Source of the DNA: Diplolepis rosae
Taxonomy: Eukaryota > Arthropoda > Insecta > Hymenoptera > Diplolepididae
Direction of reading: 5' to 3'
Assembly (NCBI GenBank): GCA_030998225.1
Contig: JAPYXD010000391.1
Location: 3,848,501 to 3,912,500 of the forward strand
DNA: 64,000 nucleotides
Position 1 is the stretch's first letter; each line of letters opens with the position of its first letter. The translations under genes were made by a program, and so were the position numbers. The notes under the pieces were generated by a model. It was not told the DNA's origin. It made no database searches and saw only the letters and a list, made by a program, of their open reading frames with translations. Positions 20,383-27,955 of the stretch are shown here, piece after piece.

Positions 20383-22406
20383 TGGATAGAGTAGTGGGTT
20401 CTACTAAGTTCTTCTTTTAATTCAGAGTGAGGATAAAGAGTTGTGTTTGTATTATTGTGATCTTTACCTGAAGTAGTGTTTGCGTAATACGATGGACTTT
20501 TAGGTGCCTCTTTCGAGCTTTGTGGTGCTGAAGCTGTTAGCAGTTCTTGATGACTCTCAGCAGGAGGTCCAGAAGGTCGATGGGTACCTAAGTGTAATAA
20601 GAGGTTAGTGACCGAATCCCAGAAGGCGCCTAGTAGATGGAGAGACCATCCAAATAATCTGTGTAGCGCATATCCATGAATAATGGTATCAGCTATCAAT
20701 TTAATCCCTCTAATTATTATTATTAATCCAATTAGGCCTGCACTAGTAGTTCCAAAACTTGTAAAAATTGTCCAAAATCTACCCCATGCGGATTCAGCAA
20801 TTTTATCAATTACATCTTCATTAAATAAATTCGTTAATGATATTCCTTGATTAATAGTTGGATGTCCTGTTATTTCTCTAGCTAAAGAATTTAGAATCAT
20901 TGGTTTTTCTGCTGGAAACATAATATGATCTCGCAGTTTATCAAGATCAGATTGAGAATAAATGCCACTTGTTGCTAAGGATGAAGGATTTGTGTATTTC
21001 CAGGTTGCTTTTGTGAGAGGTTTAACTATAGTTGGTGCTATGGATTCGACAGGATTTGGAAGTAATTTGTACCAGGTTTCTCCAAAAAGGTACATTGGTG
21101 GAAGGAAAGAATTGCAATTTGTTTGGATACCTGATTTTGTTAATATATGAGTTCGTGGAGAAAGGAAAAAGGATTGATTTCCTCTAAATATTGGTAGTTG
21201 TAGATAACATTCTTCAGTTTTGCGATATTTTACTTCAACCGGTATACATTTTACGATATGTACTACTTCTCCTGCAATTACTGACATATATCCTGGGCCT
21301 TTCATTAAATGATATGCAAATTCGTCTGGTGATTGGGTTGCTAAGGTTAATGTATTTCTAAAAACTTGCTGTTCAAGTATGCATCGTTGAGTAAGAACAT
21401 CGTGATAAAGTCTATTTACTTCAGTGCGTATGTGTCGTTCTACATATATAAATTTAGAATTGACGTATGTGAAAATGTCCATATTTTGAACTTCTAAATG
21501 TTTATTTTCCAAAAATGAATTCCCAGGTCTGGTTTCAAAAATTAATAATTTTGGATGTTCGGTTTGTATTAAAACGTAACTGCAAACTGGTTTTCTTGTT
21601 TTTTCAGCTAGTACGAAAGTTATATCCTCAGTCGTTAAAGAATAAAAGGTTTCAGAATTGTCTGTCGTGTTGTCATAGGTCTTATTTGCTGGTCCTTCAT
21701 AAATAATTTCATATTTGTTAAAATTACATACGTCATTAGGTAATGTATCCCAGAATGTTTGTCCATATTCTACGTCAGTACAGAATGTGTCTGAAAGTGT
21801 GCATATTATTCCAGATCCTAATTGAATTTTATTTGAATTTAAATGAATAGTCGCGTAATGTTCTTGTAAAGTTATTTTGAATATTGCTTGGACTACGACA
21901 TTATTCCATGTTCCGTATGGGTCAGAAAATTGTGTACCAGTACAGTCTCCATTAGGTGTTACAGAACCTGCTAAAGTAACGCTATGAAATGAAGTTTCAT
22001 TTACTTTTAACTTTGATATCTGAAGAGAAGGGGTTACTAAAAATGTTCCTATTGTGTGCATTTGATTACATTGATCTCGTGTAACATCATGTATATATTC
22101 ACTGTGGCCATTTGCTACTATGGAACTGTGAGAATGCATACCACAATGAGAGATGGCGCGTCGAATTTCTATTTTGCATTGTATTACTTTTGTATTTGAA
22201 AATCCAGTTAATTGTAAAAGTTGTATATAAGTTCTTTCAACATGTAATTGAGATCGAGGTAGATCACATTCTCCTACCTCTAGTAAAGATAATGTCGTAA
22301 TATTTGATTGATTTGAACCGCAATCGAATCCTATGATGGCGTAGACTGTTGTTATATAGTTGAAGTTGCAAGTGAGCAGTGCCAAAAGGAAGCCTCGTAA
22401 TCCCAT
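20376..22406 (-). CDS. Chuvirus-like envelope glycoprotein (copy 2, intact)
   Basis: 676 aa, same length as the copy 1 protein (5554-7584) and differing by a modest number of substitutions, mostly near the C-terminal tail. Signal peptide, DCGS/NITTLSL motif, CGMHSHSS motif, C-terminal membrane anchor (GLIGLIIIIRGIKLI) and second hydrophobic segment are all present. The frame is open a further 90 codons upstream, but the start at 22406 is favoured: it coincides with copy 1, starts the signal peptide and follows a CCTCCTTTTTCCAG acceptor by 2 nt. That both copies keep this gene open while others have decayed suggests constraint or simply youth. Confidence 0.76.
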   Translation of the reverse strand: MGLRGFLLALLTCNFNYITTVYAIIGFDCGSNQSNITTLSLLEVGECDLPRSQLHVERTYIQLLQLTGFSNTKVIQCKIEIRRAISHCGMHSHSSIVANGHSEYIHDVTRDQCNQMHTIGTFLVTPSLQISKLKVNETSFHSVTLAGSVTPNGDCTGTQFSDPYGTWNNVVVQAIFKITLQEHYATIHLNSNKIQLGSGIICTLSDTFCTDVEYGQTFWDTLPNDVCNFNKYEIIYEGPANKTYDNTTDNSETFYSLTTEDITFVLAEKTRKPVCSYVLIQTEHPKLLIFETRPGNSFLENKHLEVQNMDIFTYVNSKFIYVERHIRTEVNRLYHDVLTQRCILEQQVFRNTLTLATQSPDEFAYHLMKGPGYMSVIAGEVVHIVKCIPVEVKYRKTEECYLQLPIFRGNQSFFLSPRTHILTKSGIQTNCNSFLPPMYLFGETWYKLLPNPVESIAPTIVKPLTKATWKYTNPSSLATSGIYSQSDLDKLRDHIMFPAEKPMILNSLAREITGHPTINQGISLTNLFNEDVIDKIAESAWGRFWTIFTSFGTTSAGLIGLIIIIRGIKLIADTIIHGYALHRLFGWSLHLLGAFWDSVTNLLLHLGTHRPSGPPAESHQELLTASAPQSSKEAPKSPSYYANTTSGKDHNNTNTTLYPHSELKEELSRTHYSIQI

Positions 22407-22408
22407 CT

Positions 22409-22422
22409 CTGGAAAAAGGAGG
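22409..22422 (-). promoter_or_regulatory. Candidate 3' splice site for chuvirus-like glycoprotein (copy 2)
   Basis: CCTCCTTTTTCCAG on the minus strand, 2 nt before the ATG; identical in copy 1. Confidence 0.68.
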
Positions 22423-22525
22423 TTCCAATTAGCAGCTTGCTTTGTAATATAAGAATAGGAAAATGTTTTATCATTAAATATGTATATTTTTGAAGTTATT
22501 GATTTACTTTTTGTATTTTGCGTTC

Positions 22526-22807
22526 CTAGTTCATTATATCCAACATGTCGGCTATGACAATGTGATTTGATAGCCGTAAACTGAGAATTAAATTTTTGTA
22601 TGCGTCCGGTCCTCTTGTTTTGATTGTTGAAAAAATGTCTTTTATTATTTCTGGATTGTTTAGATTTCTGTTCCATGTGGGGATATTGCAGTCGTCTTTC
22701 TTAAAAATTCCAGTTTGAATTAAGTATGGCCAGAGAGCTACCATGTCGATAAAACAGGGAACTATTTCAATGAGATCATCTATGCGTTTGCGATGAATTT
22801 GTTCCAT
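22526..22807 (-). CDS. CARD-domain (death-fold) accessory protein (copy 2, intact)
   Basis: 93 aa, consisting of nothing but a putative caspase recruitment domain. Landmarks are the IHRKRIDDLIEIV helix, the LWPYLIQTGIF segment (a CARD-like W/L-P-L-L..G.f turn), NPEIIKDIFSTIKTRGPDAY (the R-G-P-x-A-F/Y box is highly characteristic of CARDs), and a last helix IVIADMLDI. CARDs mediate homotypic pairing of Apaf-1/Dark with initiator caspases (Dronc in flies). A CARD-only protein could act as a decoy; that is inference. The acceptor CATTATTCCAG ends 5 nt before the ATG. Position: directly after pol, before the glycoprotein. Confidence 0.75.
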   Translation of the reverse strand: MEQIHRKRIDDLIEIVPCFIDMVALWPYLIQTGIFKKDDCNIPTWNRNLNNPEIIKDIFSTIKTRGPDAYKNLILSLRLSNHIVIADMLDIMN

Positions 22808-22812
22808 TATAT

Positions 22813-22827
22813 CTGGAATAATGTGTT
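22813..22827 (-). promoter_or_regulatory. Candidate 3' splice site for CARD gene (copy 2)
   Basis: CACATTATTCCAG on the minus strand, 5 nt before the ATG at 22807; same in copy 1. Confidence 0.58.
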
Positions 22828-23061
22828 ATGTCTGAAAATTCATTTTTATTTTGTTTTATATATATTTTTTATTTTATATATAAAACATATATTTTCATAA
22901 CCAAAAAAAAAAAAATTTTATTTTTTATACTTTTACTATTTATCGACAAAATAAAATTTCTATATCTTATTTAAGTTGTATATGTATATATATATAAATA
23001 TATATATATATATTTTTTTTTATAATTAAGGTACAGATATTTTGTTTCTATTTTTATTTAT

Positions 23062-24510
23062 TTACTTTTGTACTTGCACATGTGAGCGTTTTAGTCTATT
23101 AATGTGGACAACAGTAGGTTTGCCTTTATAGCTTATTTTGACATTCCCTTTTCCTAACACTTCCAATATTTCATAAGGCCCTGTATAATGGCTGTCAAGT
23201 TTTTTAATTTTTCCTCCTTTTAATAAAAACACGTAATCTCCAATTTTTACTTCTAAAGGACTTATTTTTTTGTCATAATATAATTTCGATTTTTCTTTTG
23301 CTGAAATAAGATTTTCTCTTGCTTGTGTTCGCATTTCATGTAGTTGTGTTACGAAATTAATTAAATAATCGTCATATGTTTGTAATTTTTCTTGTTGTGA
23401 TAAAGGTTCACTGGAAGGTTCACGAGCTAGTTTACCAAAAACCAATTCATAGGGTGTGCATTTTGTGCCTTCATGTACACTAGTATTATATGAGAACATT
23501 GCTAGTTCAAGCCAATCATCCCATTCTGAATTTTTTGCAACAAATTGTTTGAGATATTCTCCTAAAACATGATGTGAACGTTCTAATGACCCGTTTGATT
23601 GAGGGTGAAATGCTGTGGTACGAAATTGTTTAATTCTAAAACGTTTTGCCAATCTTTTTAATAAATTACTTAAAAAATCTCTGCCTTGGTCAGTAAGTAC
23701 TCCTTTCGGTGATCCAAATATGCAAATAAATTTTTTCACGAAAGCATCTGCTATCGTACTAGCTTGGTGATTAGGAAGAGGTATTGCTAAAGAATATTTG
23801 GTAAAATTGTCTTGTATCGTTAGAATATATAAGTTACCAGATTTTGTTTCAGGTAGTGGACCAACAATGTCCATTGATATTTTTTCAAAAGCAGTAGTGG
23901 GTGTGTCAGTGATTACCATAGGGTTTTTTGTTTTGACTCTGATTAATTTTTTCAGTTGACATTGTAAACAGCCTTGAATATATTTTTGAATGTCTACTTT
24001 CATATTTTCCCAAAAAAATTTTTGGCGAATTCGGCTATAAGTTTTTGTAACGCCTTTATGGCCTCCTAATGCTGAGGAGTGAGCTTCTTCAATTAAATGA
24101 GTTCGTTGTTCCTTTGTTGGATATTGCGTTATTCCATTGCAAACTATAATTTTTGTAGTTGAATTTGAAAAAATTGAATCGAAAATTGATTTCACTTCTT
24201 CCCAAGGTATATGATTAATTCTGGAAGTTTTTGATATACTAATAGATCGTAATTTAAATTTTTGAGATAATTCATGTAATGAATGAATTGATAATTTTAT
24301 ATTATTTAAAGTTTCAGATAAATTATCTTTAGTTTCTTCTTCAATTGGAAGTGCAAAGTGGTAGTAGTTTCCTTTTTTAATCTCTTTTGCTATCCCCTTT
24401 TGTAAATTTTTAAATTTTGGTAAAGTTTCACGTTTTTCTAAAATTTTTGATCCGTTGTCGCGAGGAGTTCCATTTGTTGTAACAAAATATGCATAATTAT
24501 CTTTTCGCAT
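23062..24510 (-). CDS. pol: Integrase part of Pol (copy 2)
   Basis: 482-codon ORF, very probably the last section of the Pol polyprotein rather than a free gene. The HHCC zinc-binding region spans about residues 138-183 ([12 protein letters not shown] ... CLQCQ). The D,D-35-E catalytic triad is complete: SMDIVGP at about 212, LTDQGRD at about 272 and the Glu of SLERSHH at about 308, with exactly 35 residues between the last two. A GPY/F-like module (YTGPYEILEVLGKGNVKI) and a basic tail close the protein. The N-terminal about 60 codons match the end of the acidic linker ORF of copy 3, so the frame change just upstream (about 24540-24570, at an A-run) is likely a recent break or sequence error. 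Confidence 0.9.
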   Translation of the reverse strand: MRKDNYAYFVTTNGTPRDNGSKILEKRETLPKFKNLQKGIAKEIKKGNYYHFALPIEEETKDNLSETLNNIKLSIHSLHELSQKFKLRSISISKTSRINHIPWEEVKSIFDSIFSNSTTKIIVCNGITQYPTKEQRTHLIEEAHSSALGGHKGVTKTYSRIRQKFFWENMKVDIQKYIQGCLQCQLKKLIRVKTKNPMVITDTPTTAFEKISMDIVGPLPETKSGNLYILTIQDNFTKYSLAIPLPNHQASTIADAFVKKFICIFGSPKGVLTDQGRDFLSNLLKRLAKRFRIKQFRTTAFHPQSNGSLERSHHVLGEYLKQFVAKNSEWDDWLELAMFSYNTSVHEGTKCTPYELVFGKLAREPSSEPLSQQEKLQTYDDYLINFVTQLHEMRTQARENLISAKEKSKLYYDKKISPLEVKIGDYVFLLKGGKIKKLDSHYTGPYEILEVLGKGNVKISYKGKPTVVHINRLKRSHVQVQK

Positions 24511-24529
24511 AGTTAATTGATCGCGACAT

Positions 24530-25105
24530 TCAACTAAATTTTTCTTTGTTATAATTTTTTTCTGTTTCAGAGTTTATAGGAGGAGGTTCTGGGGGTGGAC
24601 GATTATAATTATCATGATCTTTATCGATTTTTTCACAATTTATTTGAGATCTTCGGTTTAATCTCAAATTTTCTTCAAAATAAGGCTCTTCAAATTCTTC
24701 TTCCAATTTTTCTTCTTGGTTTTCTTCAAACTTCTCATCAAAATTTTCCTCAAGATTGTCTTCAAAATTTTCTTCAAAATTCTGTTCGAAATTCTTTTCA
24801 AAATCGTCTTCAAGATCATCTGCAAAATTCTCTTCCCAATTTTCTTCATAATTTTCTCCGTCATTTCCTTCGTGTGAGGTTTCAATGTCGTTGATTTCAT
24901 CTTCTGAGGTTGAAAAATAATTCTCACTTTCTTCACTTTCAAATTCATTAATATTTTTTGGCTTCTTGGCATTCTTCTTCTTTTTATTTTTGGCTTGAGT
25001 TTGTTTCAAATAATCTAAATAATCAGGATCAGAGTCGGAATCTGATTCTACTTTTGTTCGGCTTCCCTTTTGCACATTTATTTCTGGTAATTCGTTTTCA
25101 AACAT
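24530..25105 (-). CDS. Acidic Glu/Asn-rich linker region of Pol (copy 2)
   Basis: 191-codon ORF in a third frame between the RNase H part and integrase. It is strongly acidic, with many degenerate repeats of EENFE/DNLEENF type and a SDSDSDPDYLDYL segment, followed by a proline-rich PPPEPPP stretch. A related but shorter acidic region occurs in copy 3 (44246-44779); copy 1 has lost it by deletion. Low-complexity acidic linkers are not standard in gypsy Pol. I treat it as a polyprotein insertion between RNase H and integrase; whether it is translated by frameshifting or as a separate product is open. Confidence 0.6.
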   Translation of the reverse strand: MFENELPEINVQKGSRTKVESDSDSDPDYLDYLKQTQAKNKKKKNAKKPKNINEFESEESENYFSTSEDEINDIETSHEGNDGENYEENWEENFADDLEDDFEKNFEQNFEENFEDNLEENFDEKFEENQEEKLEEEFEEPYFEENLRLNRRSQINCEKIDKDHDNYNRPPPEPPPINSETEKNYNKEKFS

Positions 25106-25118
25106 TTGTTTTCTTGGC

Positions 25119-27836
25119 CTACCTCTCTTTTTTTTTTGTTTGAGAGGGAATATTTTTCAAATTTGTAAGTAGATTTTTTCTTGGCCTACCTCGTGGTTTT
25201 TTCATAAGAGGTTTAGAAGAAAAATTTTCGTCTAATTTTTCTTGAGTTTCGTTTCGATTCAAATTTTTTGCTTTTTCTTGCTCTATTCTCTTTTGAGCTC
25301 TCGTAGTAATAGTTTTCCATGATAAATTTTCGTATTTTTTGGAAAACACTGGACTTAATAAAAATATTGTCATAAAAATAAGTCTTGAAGCCATATTTTT
25401 GAATAAATTTGTGTATTTTAAAATATTCTTACCAATCTCACTAAATAATTCTTCACTAAGAAATTCCTGGAAATATTCTGGGATTTTTGAGTCGATATTT
25501 AATATTTGGGCTTCCGAAATTTCGCTAAAACGATCTACGTCGTCTGGTACGATTTCTGGATTCAAGTTTCTTCGTTTTGAAGGTCTTACCTCATTTTTAG
25601 AGTTTTCTTGTTTTTTTCTTGTAAAAGTTTTCTTTGAAAACATTTTTTCTTGGGAAGTCATAAAAGTATCATTGGCGTCAACTTGTAAATATCTTGATTT
25701 CTCTTTGTTATCATCAATAGGGTTTCTTGAGAGAGCGTCTGCATTTACATTCATTTTTCCTGCTTTGTAAATTACATCAAAATCATATTCTGCGAGTTTC
25801 AGTCTCCAACGTGAAACTCGTGAACAAGGGTCTTTAGAATTTTGAAACCAAACTAGAGGTTTGTGATCAGTCACTAAAGTAAATTTTCTCCCATACAAAT
25901 AAGGACGAAAATGAGTTACACAAAATATTATAGCAAGAGCTTCTTTCTCATATGTATCATATTTTTTCTCAGTATCACTTAGACTACGTGAAGCATATGC
26001 TATTGGCTTATCTTTACCTATTTTACCTTGTGATAAAATACCTCCTATTGCAAATCCTGAGGCATCTGTTGTGAGTATAAAAGGTTGAGAAAAATCAGGT
26101 CGTTGTAAAAGTGGTTCTTCACATAATTTTGCTTTTAAAATTTCGAAAGCTGCTTGTTGTTTTTCTGTCCAATTAAAAGGTGTATCTTTTTTCAGAAGTT
26201 GATTTAAAGGACTTGCAATTTTCGAAAATCCATCAATAAATCGTCTATAATATCCTGCTAAGCCTAAAAATTGTTTAACATTTTTCTGTGTTTTTGGGAC
26301 TGGAAAGTTTTTTACAGCTATTATCTTTTTTGGATCTGGACGTACTCCATTTTTATCAATTATATGACCTAAATATCCTACTTCAGGTCGTAAAAATTCG
26401 CATTTGTCTGGTTGTAAGTGAAGATTTGCTTTTCTAAGTCTTTCTGCTAAATTGTTAAATTTAATTTCGTGCTCTTCTAGAGTATTTGCATATATAACTA
26501 TGTCATCGAGATATACAAAAAGTTCCGTTCCTATTAATCCAGTTAATGTTAAATCCATTAATCTTTGAAATGTGGCAGGTGCAGTTTTTAAACCGAAAGG
26601 CATTCTATCGAATTCGTAATGACCGTGAGGTGTAGAAAACGCGGTTTTATGCGAGTCTTTTGGATCCATTTTTATATGGTGAAAACCGGTAGCTAAATCA
26701 AACACTGAAAAATATTTTGCTGATCCTAGAGAATCAAGTATATCGTTTATATTAGGTAAAGGATACGAATCGCCAATTGTTTTTTCATTTAATTTACGAA
26801 AATCAAGAACCATTCTCCATTTTATTTTTCCTTGAGAATCAGGTTTTTTAGGAACTATCCACACTGGAGTGTTATATGGTGATTGTGAGGGCTTGATTAT
26901 TTTATTTTTTAATAATTCATCGACTTGTCTTGTAATTTCTTCCTTGTGAACTGGGGGAAATCTATATTGTCTTGAAAAAATTGGAGCGTCATCTACAGTT
27001 GGAATTGAATGTTGTAATACATTAGTAGCTTCAAGTGGTTCTCCTGGGATTTGAAATCTGTCTGCATTATTTTTAATTAATTTTTCTACATGTTCATATT
27101 CATCTTGATTTAAATGGTCTAATCGAAGAAGTTTTTTAATACATTCTACTCTGTCTTCGTCTGTTACATTATAAAATTTGCATGAGTTAATTAGAGAATT
27201 GTCAGTTTTTTTAAAAAAGTTATTTAATATTTTACTTGATAAATCTTCGTTATTTGTTTGTTTGAAATTAATTAAATTTTCAATTTGTTTATAGCATTCT
27301 TGTTCTTCAAAGTCTTCTAAATTAACTAATGGGACGGATAATGTAATTGGGATTTCATTTGTGTTTGCAAATTTTAAATAAGCTTTTCCTCTGTGATTTT
27401 TTACAACTGCGTCACCTACGTAGACGCCATCTTGGATATGTAATCGAGGTACATACCCTTCACTCTTTTCTGTATTTTTTATATTAACATAAAATGTTGT
27501 AACTGTTCGAGCTGGAATAGTAAATGTATTGGTAGATTTAAAAGGGTAACAGTGATTCTCAATTTCTAAGCATTTTGAAGTATAGTTTATATTCACACTA
27601 TTATCTTGAAAAAATTCTGATCCTAATACTCCATCTTCTTCTACTGGGACTTCATTGGGAATAATGTTAAATATCGTTGGATAACCAAAAATGTTTATTT
27701 TTACCTGTCCTAACGTGTAAAGTGGTAAATCATTAATTCCTGTAAGTTTCAATACGTTTTGGCTATTTATGGGTACTTCAGGGTTGAGAACCTTTTGTTT
27801 AATTAAATTTCGAGCAGCACCAGTATCAATCATCAT
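25119..27836 (-). CDS. pol: Pol: protease, reverse transcriptase, RNase H, AT-hook region (copy 2)
   Basis: 905 codons from the first Met; the frame is open further upstream into gag in the -1 frame. Aspartic protease DTGAARNL at residue 4; reverse transcriptase with the intact YLDD box at about 440; RNase H with TTDASG at about 590 and NADALSR at about 700. A hydrophobic stretch ([10 protein letters not shown]) at about 830 and an AT-hook RGRPRK at about 877 follow. The ORF stops at 25119 just past a 10-base A-run; a second RGRPRK is encoded right after it in the next frame, so the AT-hook is duplicated across the break. Confidence 0.93.
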   Translation of the reverse strand: MMIDTGAARNLIKQKVLNPEVPINSQNVLKLTGINDLPLYTLGQVKINIFGYPTIFNIIPNEVPVEEDGVLGSEFFQDNSVNINYTSKCLEIENHCYPFKSTNTFTIPARTVTTFYVNIKNTEKSEGYVPRLHIQDGVYVGDAVVKNHRGKAYLKFANTNEIPITLSVPLVNLEDFEEQECYKQIENLINFKQTNNEDLSSKILNNFFKKTDNSLINSCKFYNVTDEDRVECIKKLLRLDHLNQDEYEHVEKLIKNNADRFQIPGEPLEATNVLQHSIPTVDDAPIFSRQYRFPPVHKEEITRQVDELLKNKIIKPSQSPYNTPVWIVPKKPDSQGKIKWRMVLDFRKLNEKTIGDSYPLPNINDILDSLGSAKYFSVFDLATGFHHIKMDPKDSHKTAFSTPHGHYEFDRMPFGLKTAPATFQRLMDLTLTGLIGTELFVYLDDIVIYANTLEEHEIKFNNLAERLRKANLHLQPDKCEFLRPEVGYLGHIIDKNGVRPDPKKIIAVKNFPVPKTQKNVKQFLGLAGYYRRFIDGFSKIASPLNQLLKKDTPFNWTEKQQAAFEILKAKLCEEPLLQRPDFSQPFILTTDASGFAIGGILSQGKIGKDKPIAYASRSLSDTEKKYDTYEKEALAIIFCVTHFRPYLYGRKFTLVTDHKPLVWFQNSKDPCSRVSRWRLKLAEYDFDVIYKAGKMNVNADALSRNPIDDNKEKSRYLQVDANDTFMTSQEKMFSKKTFTRKKQENSKNEVRPSKRRNLNPEIVPDDVDRFSEISEAQILNIDSKIPEYFQEFLSEELFSEIGKNILKYTNLFKNMASRLIFMTIFLLSPVFSKKYENLSWKTITTRAQKRIEQEKAKNLNRNETQEKLDENFSSKPLMKKPRGRPRKNLLTNLKNIPSQTKKKER

Positions 27837-27955
27837 GCGTGTTGGATTTTTTAAACCTTCCGTTGATATTATAATTGATGGAATTGAAGTGGACTTTGAA
27901 ATATTTATTGTTGTTGTTGTATGATCGTTAGAATTGGATGCCAGTGGTTCTCGAT

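Noticed and set aside
22407..22676. N-terminal extension of the copy 2 glycoprotein ORF by 90 codons
   Set aside because: It overlaps the CARD gene in another frame, lacks signal-peptide character and is absent in copy 1; the ATG at 22406 follows a splice acceptor.
24595..24972. Long ORFs antisense or frame-shifted to the acidic linker
   Set aside because: Low-complexity GAA/TTC-rich sequence is open in several frames; only the acidic frame is shared with copy 3.
25339..25770. 143-codon plus-strand ORF opposite pol
   Set aside because: Shadow of the pol reading frame; related shadows appear in the other copies.
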